From assembly GCA_900315455.1 (NCBI GenBank), contig OMZE01000010.1, positions 1 through 64,000 of the forward strand: a DNA stretch of 64,000 nt, in the 5' to 3' direction. The DNA comes from an uncultured Prevotellaceae bacterium (GTDB taxonomy: Bacteria; Bacteroidota; Bacteroidia; Bacteroidales; Bacteroidaceae). The notes under the pieces are model-generated. The model searched no databases. It saw only the letters and a program-made list of their open reading frames with translations, and was not told where the DNA came from. Of this stretch, positions 1-6,889 are shown piece by piece (the first letter of the stretch is position 1; each line of letters starts with the position of its first letter). The position numbers were made by a program, and so were the translations under genes.

Positions 1-1
1 T

Positions 2-244
2 GCCATCAAACGGGTCAATGACATGGTTCCCGAATTGCGCAGCACGCTCATCAATGATGGCAGTCAATACTCTATATGGGGTGAGGAAAAGTTTTGGGAA
101 CGGCCATGCGCCGGTTCAGACAAGCCTTTTATTGTAGTGAAGTATTCGGACCAGAAGAAACGCTTCATCCTCTGTCCAGACCTTGCCTCAAGTCGTGTGG
201 TCGATAGGATTAACGATGTCATCAGAGAACTCAAAAATTACTAA
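2..244 (+). CDS. C-terminal end of a protein of unknown function (partial)
   Basis: The reading frame is open from the first bases of the window and ends at TAA 242-244, so only the last 80 residues are present and the start lies outside. The visible part is soluble, with many charged and aromatic residues (SIWGEEKFWERP, RFILCPDLAS) and no membrane segment. I do not recognise the family. It is followed by a 276-base stretch of gene remnants before the next gene. Confidence 0.55.
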   Translation, partial: AIKRVNDMVPELRSTLINDGSQYSIWGEEKFWERPCAGSDKPFIVVKYSDQKKRFILCPDLASSRVVDRINDVIRELKNY

Positions 245-334
245 TACTTCGTTAGGGTGGGACAATGGTTGATATCTGGTATGTGATTCTTTTTTTCATG
301 TCATTTGTATACCATTCGTCACAAATTGGTACAG

Positions 335-403
335 ATGCATAGTGTGATGAAGTTCCCGCAAGCGTTATACGTCGCCGATTACCTGAGTAGGAAAGGTTTG
401 AGT
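335..403 (+). pseudogene. internal fragment of a class A beta-lactamase gene
   Basis: About 70 bases here match the intact beta-lactamase gene at 3653-3721 almost base for base. The matching part encodes the region around the catalytic SxxK motif (HSVMKFPQALYVADYL). Flanking sequence is unrelated and no reading frame continues on either side, so this is a stranded piece of a duplicated gene. The few differences (for example ACCTGAGTAGG against ACTTGAATAGA) suggest that it separated some time ago or came from a related allele. Confidence 0.75.
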
Positions 404-432
404 TTGGCCTTGCACTTGCAAAAATAACCCCC

Positions 433-498
433 ATTCGTCACAAATCGATGCTGTTTATCCCAGATATTTGGCGCATTCCGCAACTATTCTTTTCTTTG
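433..498 (+). promoter_or_regulatory. promoter with an upstream element shared with 2755-2820
   Basis: A TTTG (467-470) lies exactly 20 bases before TTTCTTTG (491-498), close to the Bacteroidetes -33/-7 pattern. Upstream are ATTCGTCACAAATCG and ATCCCAGA, both of which recur with similar spacing before the CDP-alcohol phosphatidyltransferase gene. A third partial copy of the CACAAAT box lies at 314-327. The shared block may be an operator or simply duplicated promoter DNA. Confidence 0.5.
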
Positions 499-520
499 CA
501 GCGTCAAATAGATATAAATT

Positions 521-1741
521 TTGAATGATATGAGAAAAATGAGATTTTGGGCTGTATTGGCCATTGGTCTTATGAGTGTAACAAGCATGAAGGCTCAGAG
601 TCAGCGAATGCTGGAGTTCCAGAATGAGTTCTCCAAGTATCAGACGCAATATCGGGATCTGCTTTATAGTGGCAAGCACCGGGAGGCGATGGCTCCGCTG
701 GCGAGTTGCATCGCGATACTCGACACCACCACGATTTTCAAGGTGGCGCCCATCCCCGAGAGAGCCATCATGGAGCAGAAGGGACTGCTGTACTACGATC
801 AGGCGTGTTGCTATGCGCTGCTGGGACAGAAGAAACAGGCACTCGCGGCATTGGAGCAGTCAGTCCTGCTGGGCTACAAAGATTACAATAATATGGTGAA
901 CGACAACGACCTCGTCTCGCTGCGTAAGGACAAGAAATATCAGGCGCTGCTGGCTCAGGTGAATGACCGTCAGCCGATAGGTGTACTCAGAAAGTCGGCT
1001 CCATATGCAAAAGACAATACAAAGATAGAGTTCATTTATCAGCCTAAGGAGTCGAAGAACCTACGCATGGTTCGCGACTACTTCAAACTCGACTCCGTTG
1101 CTGGTCAGGGCGACGAACTCTCGAAGATTATCAATCTGCTTCACTTTGCCCACGACAACATCCGCCACGACGGCGGCAATCAGGCGTTTGCAGAGTTGGA
1201 TGCCATCGACCTTTATAACTATTACAAGACTACTGGTAAGGGCGTGAACTGTCGCCAGTTGGCCATATCGCTCTGCGAGATGTACCTGTCGATGGGAATT
1301 CCCGCCCGCTATGTGACCTGCATGCCAGCCGATTCGCTCGACTATGAGTGCCATGTGATTAATACGGTATGGTCGGAGCAGTTACAGAAATGGCTTTATA
1401 TCGACCCCACGATGGACGCCTGGGTGACGGACGAGAACGGTACGATGCTCAGCATCGCCGAGGTGCGCGAGCGGCTCATCAACGACCAACCCTTGGTGCT
1501 CTGCGAGACTGCAAACTGGAATCATGAGTCGCAGCAGACAAAGGAATACTACTTGGAGACCTACATGGCAAAGAACCTGTACTACTTCGTTTGCAAGAAA
1601 CTGAACCGCTTTAATCCTGAGAGTCTCTATCGCAACAATGACCCAGCAGAAGATGTACGGCTCATACCCGTCGGCTTCGTCAACAACAACTGGAAATGCG
1701 ACACCACCACCGATCCCGATGTCTTCTGGGCAAAACCATAA
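521..1741 (+). CDS. exported TPR/transglutaminase-like protein
   Basis: The protein has 406 residues. A signal peptide (hydrophobic residues 8-22, cleavage probably near SMKAQ) sends it to the periplasm or cell surface. Residues 50-145 look like degenerate TPR helices (YYDQACCYALLGQKKQALAALEQ). Residues 195-305 form a transglutaminase-like core with a visible Cys-His-Asp triad: Cys244 in GVNCRQL, His278 in ECHVI and Asp295 in YIDPT. Such proteins act as thiol peptidases or have non-catalytic roles; the substrate cannot be read from sequence. The start at 521 is the longest choice; ATG 530 gives a more typical signal peptide (MRKMRFW). The gene is monocistronic, with its own promoter at 433-498. 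Confidence 0.8.
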   Translation: MNDMRKMRFWAVLAIGLMSVTSMKAQSQRMLEFQNEFSKYQTQYRDLLYSGKHREAMAPLASCIAILDTTTIFKVAPIPERAIMEQKGLLYYDQACCYALLGQKKQALAALEQSVLLGYKDYNNMVNDNDLVSLRKDKKYQALLAQVNDRQPIGVLRKSAPYAKDNTKIEFIYQPKESKNLRMVRDYFKLDSVAGQGDELSKIINLLHFAHDNIRHDGGNQAFAELDAIDLYNYYKTTGKGVNCRQLAISLCEMYLSMGIPARYVTCMPADSLDYECHVINTVWSEQLQKWLYIDPTMDAWVTDENGTMLSIAEVRERLINDQPLVLCETANWNHESQQTKEYYLETYMAKNLYYFVCKKLNRFNPESLYRNNDPAEDVRLIPVGFVNNNWKCDTTTDPDVFWAKP

Positions 1742-1795
1742 TGTAACAAAGAATGAAACGACGTAATTTTGCAGCGTCTTTAAGCAACAAAGAAT

Positions 1796-2683
1796 ATGAA
1801 TAAAGAAATGAGATTTTGTCAGAGTTGCGGCATGCCGCTAACCGAAGATGTTCTCGGCACGAATGCCGACGGCAGTAAGAATGAAGATTACTGTATGTAT
1901 TGCTACAGGGATGGACATTTCCTGCAGGACTGCACGATGGAAGAGATGATCGAACATTGTGCCCAACTGATGGAGCAGCGAGAGCAGTGTGATGCTTGCA
2001 TCGACAATGCCGAGTCGCGACAGAAGTCGACCAAAGTTCAACTGATGGAGCAGCGAGAGCAGTGTGATGCTTGCATCGACAATGCCGAGTCGCGACAGAA
2101 GTCGACCAAAGGTCAATTTGTGAATGCCGCAAATGAAGAGTTGGAGAAACCCATCACCAAAGAGGAGTATATTGGCTTGATGAAATCGTACTTTCCCCGG
2201 TTGAAGCGTTGGCGCCAAACGTTGGATGTTAGTAACGATGATGTCATGAATGTTAACCCCGCTTTGGCAGGCGTTAAAGAACTCATTGCAAAGATGGCCG
2301 ACAAACTGCCCATTGCTTACATCTCGTCTGTAGACCAAGAAGGTTTTCCTTGGACCAAGGCAATGTTGAAGCCACGCAAGCGTGAGGGTATCAAAACCTT
2401 CTACTTTACAACCAACACATTTTCTATACGTGTGGCTCAATATAAGGCCAACCCCAAGGCCAGCATCTATTTCTGCGATGCCAAAGGTTTCAAGGGAATG
2501 ATGCTGCGGGGCACGATGGAGGTACTGACGGATGCAGCCTCGAAAGAGATGATCTGGCACGATGGCGACACACAGTACTATCCCGGCGGTGTGACCGACC
2601 CTAACTACTGCGTCTTGAAGTTCACCGCCACCGACGGCCGTTTCTATAGCGATTTCTATCCACGTAGTTTCGTGATTGAATAA
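1796..2683 (+). CDS. zinc-ribbon / pyridoxamine-oxidase-fold protein with a duplicated insert
   Basis: The protein has 295 residues. The N-terminal 50 residues are a putative zinc ribbon (CQSCGMPL, then CMYCYRDG and QDCTMEEMIEHC) of the kind annotated as PF12674. Residues 165-295 resemble the pyridoxamine 5'-phosphate oxidase-like split-barrel fold (IAYISSVDQEGFPWTKAM, MMLRGTMEVL), which binds FMN, heme or F420 in stress-related proteins. Between them, after EHCAQ, two identical 25-residue units are inserted before FVNAANEELEKPITKEEY, where relatives normally run straight on. The insert adds cysteines (CDAC) of unknown effect. The gene starts 54 bases after the transglutaminase gene. The enzymatic role is not assignable. 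Confidence 0.8.
   Translation: MNKEMRFCQSCGMPLTEDVLGTNADGSKNEDYCMYCYRDGHFLQDCTMEEMIEHCAQLMEQREQCDACIDNAESRQKSTKVQLMEQREQCDACIDNAESRQKSTKGQFVNAANEELEKPITKEEYIGLMKSYFPRLKRWRQTLDVSNDDVMNVNPALAGVKELIAKMADKLPIAYISSVDQEGFPWTKAMLKPRKREGIKTFYFTTNTFSIRVAQYKANPKASIYFCDAKGFKGMMLRGTMEVLTDAASKEMIWHDGDTQYYPGGVTDPNYCVLKFTATDGRFYSDFYPRSFVIE
1964..2113 (+). repeat. two tandem 75-bp in-frame copies of a coding repeat
   Basis: Copies at 1964-2038 and 2039-2113 differ by one base, in the last codon (GTT against GGT). Each holds the palindrome GATGCTTGCATC and the block GGAGCAGCGAGAGC. The same block, followed by a similar ATGxCCGAGTCGxGAC segment, lies inside the beta-lactamase gene at 3902-3952, so this is a dispersed element that was later duplicated here. 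Confidence 0.85.
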
Positions 2684-2689
2684 AATGAT

Positions 2690-2735
2690 GAATACAAAAA
2701 GACAGGAATCACCGTAATATGAACATTCTGGTCAT
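2690..2735 (+). pseudogene. remnant of the 5' end of an FMN-reductase-like gene
   Basis: The stretch ATCACCGTAATATGAACATTCTG, with AATACAAAAA before it, is nearly the same as the leader and first codons of the intact reductase gene (4911-4953). It reads MNILVIN and then stops. It looks like a second copy that lost everything after the first few codons. Confidence 0.55.
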
Positions 2736-2754
2736 AAATATTTGATGTGAGGTA

Positions 2755-2820
2755 ATTCGCCACAAATCGTCGTAAAATATCCCAGAATTTTGGAATACTC
2801 CGCTAGTATCAGTAATTTTG
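2755..2820 (+). promoter_or_regulatory. promoter for the phosphatidyltransferase cluster
   Basis: The -7 box TAATTTTG (2813-2820) is a perfect match and lies exactly 20 bases after TTTG (2789-2792). The AATTCGCCACAAATCG and ATCCCAGA blocks are shared with the promoter at 433-498. Transcription would start near 2827 and could cover the genes from 2858 to 8006, which are closely spaced. Confidence 0.7.
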
Positions 2821-2857
2821 CCCTCAAAATAGTGATAATAATTAAACGATAATAATA

Positions 2858-2968
2858 ATGAGACGGTATTGCCCCGACCGTACCACCCGACTACCAGTGT
2901 GGCGTGATGATGCTATCAGAATAGAGAATAAAGGCTCTGAGGCCAAGACGCTTGTTGAGTACCAATGA
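2858..2968 (+). CDS. possible 36-residue leader-type small protein
   Basis: This short frame starts at ATG 2858, about 30 bases after the predicted transcription start, and ends in TGA overlapping the ATG of the next gene (ATGA at 2965-2968), the usual layout for translational coupling. The product is charged (MRRYCPDRTTRLPVW at its start) with no membrane segment. It could be a real small protein, a coupling leader, or the remnant of a longer gene. No family is recognised. Confidence 0.4.
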   Translation: MRRYCPDRTTRLPVWRDDAIRIENKGSEAKTLVEYQ

Positions 2969-3492
2969 AACATCTGCCGAATATTCTCTCATCTCTCCGA
3001 ATGGCAGGGGCTGTTGCACTGCTGCTGTGTGATGTTGTAGGAACAACTTTTTGGGCGCTTTATACGCTCTGTGGCATCAGCGACATAGCCGACGGGTGGC
3101 TGGCCAGGAAACTGAAGTGCGTTACCAGGACTGGAGCATTGCTGGACAGTCTGGCAGACATCTGCTTCGTTGCATGTTGTGCCTGGAAACTTCTGCCAAT
3201 ACTCGAACTGCCGCAATGGCTATGGCTGTGGGCAGGAGTAATTGTCGCGATTAAAGTCGTAAATCAACTATCGGCACTTGTGATGTACGGGCACTGCTGC
3301 TTCCCTCACACCCTCGCGAACAAGGCAACAGGATTCCTGCTGTTCATTGCAGTCCCCATGACAGTATGGTCAATCATTCCCGTCTCAATCTCGGCAGTCG
3401 TCGCCACGTTTGCTGCGGTTCAAGAGGGACATTTCATTAGACGGAACGCTCCCCGCCAAACGGGGAATCGGCTTCCGTCGGAGGGGCAATGA
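2965..3492 (+). CDS. CDP-alcohol phosphatidyltransferase family membrane protein
   Basis: The protein has 175 residues and about five hydrophobic segments. The family signature DxxDGxxARx8GxxxDxxxD is complete (Asp40, Asp43, Gly44, Ala47, Arg48, Gly57, Asp61, Asp65); these residues bind the metal ions and CDP-linked lipid. The enzyme would join a CDP-activated lipid to an alcohol acceptor at the inner membrane; the acceptor is unknown. It overlaps the small frame before it by four bases. The natural C-terminus probably lies near VQEGHFI; the final 15 or so residues (RRNAPRQTG and on) are translated from a REP-like repeat that supplies a new stop codon. Confidence 0.85.
   Translation: MKHLPNILSSLRMAGAVALLLCDVVGTTFWALYTLCGISDIADGWLARKLKCVTRTGALLDSLADICFVACCAWKLLPILELPQWLWLWAGVIVAIKVVNQLSALVMYGHCCFPHTLANKATGFLLFIAVPMTVWSIIPVSISAVVATFAAVQEGHFIRRNAPRQTGNRLPSEGQ
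3437..3479 (+). repeat. REP-like hairpin forming a gene's 3' end (copy 1)
   Basis: An imperfect palindrome: GACGGAA (3440-3446) pairs with TTCCGTC (3473-3479), and CCCCG pairs with CGGGG inside. About 35 bases are shared with the copy at 4383-4416. It encodes the last residues of the phosphatidyltransferase. Confidence 0.8.
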
Positions 3493-3508
3493 AACTATAT
3501 TATATAAT

Positions 3509-4507
3509 ATGAGAAAAATAGTAACATTAGTTTATGCCTTGATTGTTTTATCGTGTGTGGCGCAAAAGCCAATAAGCGACAGTACGAGTTATGGTGCGTG
3601 TATCATGCGAAATGACTCTATTGTTGGCATTAACGAAAACGAACGTTTTGCCATGCATAGTGTGATGAAGTTCCCGCAAGCGTTATACGTCGCCGATTAC
3701 TTGAATAGAAAAGGATTGAATCTTGATGACACCATCGTTGTCGATAAAGCAGACTTGATGCAAGACACATGGTCGCCAATGCTAAAACTCTTTGAAGGCA
3801 AAAAGGCCTTTTCGTATGCGGAACTGTTGGAATTGTCTCTCTCTCAGAGCGACAACAATGCCTGCGAACTTCTATTTAAGCATTGCGGCACCCCCAACGG
3901 ACGGAGCAGCGAGAGCCATCCGAGCTTGCTCGAAGATGGCCGAGTCGTGACGGACGAAGGCAAAGCCAAAGCAGTAGAGAACTACATGAGAGAACTTGGA
4001 TTCCACGATATCCATGTCCGCATGACAGAGGAACAGATGCACAAGAATCCGGCAAAGGCCATCGAAAACAGTGCCACCCCCGCCGAAATGGTTCGTTTGT
4101 TCGAGTGGTTTTATCATCATAAAGACGACAACCAATATCTGACGTTCATCTGGAAGGCGATGGCTGACTGCTCTACAGGACTGAAACGAATCCCTGCTGC
4201 GTTGCCCGCAGATGCTCGTATCGTTCATAAGACTGGTACAGGATTCCCATTACCTGAAGGATTGCAAGACATGAACGATGCTGGTATTATTCTCATGCCT
4301 GATGGAAGCCTTGCCATTATCGCCGTTTTCACCACGCACTCAACTTCTGAGGATGTAATAGCAAATATTGCCAGACAACTGTTAGACGGAATGCTCCCCG
4401 CTAAACGGGGAGGCGGCTGTTTCAATGTATCTCGTCCCTCGTTCTCGCCTTCATTGCATGGCGCTACTGGCCGGGAACTATGTATTCATAACAAAACCAC
4501 AGACTAA
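3509..4507 (+). CDS. class A beta-lactamase with an in-frame insert
   Basis: The protein has 332 residues with an N-terminal export signal (possible lipobox ending at Cys16). Class A motifs are all present: Ser51-x-x-Lys54 (SVMK), Ser114-Asp-Asn (SDN), Glu174 followed by His178 (TEEQMH, the Glu166/His170 form seen in the PER/CepA-like A2 subgroup) and Lys241-Thr-Gly (KTG). It should hydrolyse beta-lactams in the periplasm. Two oddities may affect activity: 26 extra residues (128-153) directly after NACELLFKHCG, encoded by a dispersed repeat, and about 38 C-terminal residues after ARQLLDG that come from a REP-like repeat. The start at 3509 is chosen because the frame upstream of it is only repeat sequence. 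It overlaps the next gene by one base. Confidence 0.88.
   Translation: MRKIVTLVYALIVLSCVAQKPISDSTSYGACIMRNDSIVGINENERFAMHSVMKFPQALYVADYLNRKGLNLDDTIVVDKADLMQDTWSPMLKLFEGKKAFSYAELLELSLSQSDNNACELLFKHCGTPNGRSSESHPSLLEDGRVVTDEGKAKAVENYMRELGFHDIHVRMTEEQMHKNPAKAIENSATPAEMVRLFEWFYHHKDDNQYLTFIWKAMADCSTGLKRIPAALPADARIVHKTGTGFPLPEGLQDMNDAGIILMPDGSLAIIAVFTTHSTSEDVIANIARQLLDGMLPAKRGGGCFNVSRPSFSPSLHGATGRELCIHNKTTD
3890..3967 (+). repeat. 78-bp dispersed repeat inserted in frame in the beta-lactamase
   Basis: The insert contains a hairpin (CATC-C-GAGC-TT-GCTC-GAA-GATG, 3917-3938) and GGAGCAGCGAGAGC (3903-3916). The order of shared blocks matches the tandem repeat at 1964-2113, where the hairpin is GATGC-TT-GCATC: different bases but still paired. 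The length is a multiple of three and the reading frame stays open. Confidence 0.75.
4383..4427 (+). repeat. REP-like hairpin forming a gene's 3' end (copy 2)
   Basis: CTCCCCG (4394-4400) pairs exactly with CGGGGAG (4406-4412). The surrounding TTAGACGGAA and CGGCT blocks match the copy at 3437-3473. It encodes part of the C-terminal extension of the beta-lactamase. Confidence 0.8.
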
Positions 4508-4908
4508 TGAAAGAAAGATTCAAATTCAACACCGTGGGACTTTTCACCCGCGACAACAAGGCGACTGTCGATTTCTACACGAAGACCTTTGGTTTCACCA
4601 CCGATTGGGACGGCATTCAGCCCAACGTGGAGATGACGCTGGGCGAAATGCGTATCATACTCTTCCCGCGTGACGCTTTCGAGCAGATGGTCTCTCGGAA
4701 GTTCCAATATCCCGAGGGGTTTAATGGCACAGTAGAATTGGCATTCGACGTGCCCACCTTCGCTGATGTTGATAAAGAATACCAGCATGCGCTCGCGAAC
4801 GGTGCCGCCTCCGTTCTTCCTCCCACCACAGAGCCTTGGGGACAGCGCACCTGCTATGTGGCCGACCCAGACGGAAATCTGATAGAGATTGGTTCGTTTA
4901 ACGAATAA
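4507..4908 (+). CDS. VOC family (glyoxalase/bleomycin-resistance fold) protein
   Basis: The protein has 133 residues, the usual length for a single VOC protein with two beta-alpha-beta-beta-beta modules. Typical pieces are GLFTRDNKATVDFYTKTFGF at the start and CYVADPDGNLIEIGSF at the end, where the final Glu is a usual metal ligand. Members bind a metal and act as isomerases, dioxygenases or drug-binding proteins; the substrate is unknown. Its ATG shares one base with the beta-lactamase stop, so the two are probably translated from the same message. Confidence 0.82.
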   Translation: MKERFKFNTVGLFTRDNKATVDFYTKTFGFTTDWDGIQPNVEMTLGEMRIILFPRDAFEQMVSRKFQYPEGFNGTVELAFDVPTFADVDKEYQHALANGAASVLPPTTEPWGQRTCYVADPDGNLIEIGSFNE

Positions 4909-4939
4909 GAATACCAAAAATGATTGGCATCACAGTAAT

Positions 4940-5476
4940 ATGAACATACTGATTCTTTCAGGCAGCCCGCGAAAGGGCGGCAATACGGACCTGCTGGTAG
5001 AGGCATTTGCCAAAGGCGCCTCGCAGAAACACCATGTCGAAATAGTTTCTGTTCACGACTATAAGGTCTATCCCTGCATGGGTTGTAACGCTTGTTTCAA
5101 GAACAAGGCCAATGCTTGTGTACAGAATGATGACATGTCGCTTATCTATGAAAAGATGAGCCAGGCTGACATGCTTGTGATAGCCTCGCCTGTCTATTTC
5201 TACGGACTGAGTGCACAGTTGAAGGCGGTCATCGACCGTTTTCATAATCCGATAAGAGACACATTCCGCCTTAAGAAGATGGCATTGCTGCTTGTAGGAG
5301 CCGCTACACTCCCTGAACTTTTCGACAGTATCCTTGCTCAATATCGGCTATGCCTGAACTTCTTTAAGTTGGAGGATGTGGGACACGTGTTGGTTCGTGG
5401 AGTCAAGGATAAAGGCGACATCAGGAATACTGACGCTTTGCAGGAGGCATTTCATTTGGGATCAAACGTGCAATGA
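4940..5476 (+). CDS. NAD(P)H-dependent FMN reductase-like flavoprotein
   Basis: The protein has 178 residues in a flavodoxin-like fold. The N-terminal phosphate-binding loop for FMN is clear (SGSPRKGGNTD), followed by PCMGCNACFKNKANACVQNDDM, the cysteine pattern of iron-sulfur-flavoprotein-like reductases, and SPVYFYGLSAQLKAVIDR. It would transfer electrons from NAD(P)H to a quinone, nitro compound or metal. The start at ATG 4940 is taken because the nucleotide-binding strand begins directly there and the leader before it is shared with the remnant at 2690-2735. The next gene starts seven bases later. Confidence 0.85.
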   Translation: MNILILSGSPRKGGNTDLLVEAFAKGASQKHHVEIVSVHDYKVYPCMGCNACFKNKANACVQNDDMSLIYEKMSQADMLVIASPVYFYGLSAQLKAVIDRFHNPIRDTFRLKKMALLLVGAATLPELFDSILAQYRLCLNFFKLEDVGHVLVRGVKDKGDIRNTDALQEAFHLGSNVQ

Positions 5477-5483
5477 CGGGAAA

Positions 5484-5951
5484 ATGGAAATAGAAAATTG
5501 GTTCAAGGGTTTCGAGAAAGGTCTGGAACGGCTCTCTCCAGAGCAACGGTCTGCCTTCCTCTCGGAATGTGGAAAGAACTGTGTGAATGGCGGTACGCTG
5601 TCTGTTTACCAAAATCTCCATGAGCGTGCCCAAGGCGACATGGATACTTTCTTTCAGATGGCTAATGAACTGCCAGGTGTGAGAGGTGAGGTTGTTGAGA
5701 AAGGACGCGTTTATCGCCTTGTCTTCTTGGAATGCACCTGTGAGTTGTGCCAAAAAGGATATGTCACCACGCCATTGTTCTGCGAGTGTTCACGCCAAAG
5801 CGTGATTTATTCGCTGCAACATCTGTGGAAAGAGAAACACTTCACAGTGACGCTTTGCCATTCCATCTTGCGTGGCGGAACAGACTGCGAAATGAAAATA
5901 GAAGTGGAAAGTCCTGCTCGGCAGCAAACCCACAGTCAGAATCCAGGGTGA
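5484..5951 (+). CDS. cysteine-rich protein of uncertain family
   Basis: The protein has 155 residues with no signal peptide or membrane segment. It contains ECGKNCVNGG near residue 30, CTCELCQKG near 85-90 and FCECSRQ near 100, a pattern that could bind a metal or cluster. The overall look resembles proteins annotated DUF6144 (related to L-2-amino-thiazoline-4-carboxylic acid hydrolases), but this is a weak impression. The tail after KIEVES may be extra. Its position directly behind the flavoprotein suggests co-expression. Confidence 0.6.
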   Translation: MEIENWFKGFEKGLERLSPEQRSAFLSECGKNCVNGGTLSVYQNLHERAQGDMDTFFQMANELPGVRGEVVEKGRVYRLVFLECTCELCQKGYVTTPLFCECSRQSVIYSLQHLWKEKHFTVTLCHSILRGGTDCEMKIEVESPARQQTHSQNPG

Positions 5952-6110
5952 TTGCTTGATTTCATGAGCAAGAGGAAACTTTTTAATTGGGAGTTTGACC
6001 GCAGGAGCATGGATGAAGGATTGGGTTTTGTGTATATGGTAAAAATTGGTCAGGAATGAATAAATCACGGATCGACACGATAGAGATACAAAAATGATCA
6101 TAACAAAGAG

Positions 6111-6731
6111 ATGAAACAAGAAATCAATCCTCAGGAAAGCATCCGTGCTAATGCTTTCAGTTTGTGGATGTCATCGCCTATGCCGATGGTAACATTGGTA
6201 AAGACCCTGGATGTGAGCCATATCGTGAAGATGGGTAAAAAGGAAGGGTTTAAGTTCAATGTGCTCCTGTGCTGGTGCATAGGAAAGGCGGCCTCCGGCA
6301 TCAGGGAGTTCTATGTGCTGCCTGAGAAGGGAAAACTGTTCCATTACGACAAACTTGCCGTCAACGTCATCGTGGAGAACAGCAAAGGTGGCATTAATTC
6401 TTGCGACATTCCCTACACAGACAATTTGCAACAGTTTTGTCACGATTACCATAAACTGACCACATATGCAGCACGAGAAAGCCAGAGCACTTTTCTCGAT
6501 GACCATATGGTTGTTGGCACATCTGCCATGATACAGACAGAACTGGATTGCATTGTCAACCAATATACTGATCAGTTCTGCAATCCTATGGTGATGTGGG
6601 GCAAATATCGAAAAAGGCTGTTCAAAACTACTCTGCCTGTCTCTTTCCAATTCCATCATGTACAGATGGACGGTGGACATGCCGCACATTTTCTGGATGA
6701 ACTGCAAAATACCATCAATTCTGCAAGATGA
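6111..6731 (+). CDS. chloramphenicol acetyltransferase-like enzyme
   Basis: The protein has 206 residues, about the standard length for type A CAT subunits. The catalytic signature HHxxxDG is intact (residues 182-188, HHVQMDG), with His183 the likely general base. The N-terminal strands (FSLWMSSPMPMVTLVKTLDVS) and FNVLLCWCIGKAAS fit the family. Such trimeric enzymes transfer an acetyl group from acetyl-CoA; chloramphenicol is the classic acceptor but many genomic relatives have other or unknown substrates. A beta-lactamase and a detoxification-type reductase lie nearby. The stop overlaps the next frame by four bases (ATGA). Confidence 0.82.
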   Translation: MKQEINPQESIRANAFSLWMSSPMPMVTLVKTLDVSHIVKMGKKEGFKFNVLLCWCIGKAASGIREFYVLPEKGKLFHYDKLAVNVIVENSKGGINSCDIPYTDNLQQFCHDYHKLTTYAARESQSTFLDDHMVVGTSAMIQTELDCIVNQYTDQFCNPMVMWGKYRKRLFKTTLPVSFQFHHVQMDGGHAAHFLDELQNTINSAR

Positions 6732-6889
6732 ATAAAATGAAACTCCGACCATTCAATCCCAATGATGCCGTGAAGATTCTAAGTTGGTGCAAGGACAAGC
6801 ATTCGTTCCGGCTCTGGAGTGCAGACAGGTATGAGGATTTTCCAGCCCAGAGACATGAAAGAAATATAAAACAGAAAGACTATGTATAA
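6728..6889 (+). pseudogene. 5' fragment of a GNAT acetyltransferase gene
   Basis: The frame starts at ATG 6728 (overlapping the CAT-like stop) and reads MNKMKLRPFNPNDAVKIL, then SWCKDKHSFRLWSADRYEDFP. This resembles the first 40 residues of GNAT N-acetyltransferases that act on small substrates. It then runs into unrelated sequence and stops at 6889. The acetyl-CoA-binding part is missing, so the fragment is probably inactive; it still overlaps the start of the DUF418 gene and may serve as a coupling leader. Confidence 0.6.

Noticed and set aside
5964-6059. 31-codon frame before the CAT-like gene (MSKRKLFNWEFDRRS)
   Set aside because: It has no promoter, coupling or recognised family; it may be a remnant but cannot be supported.
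6111-6731. Certain chloramphenicol resistance gene
   Set aside because: The catalytic motif is present but many chromosomal relatives do not confer resistance, so only the family is called.
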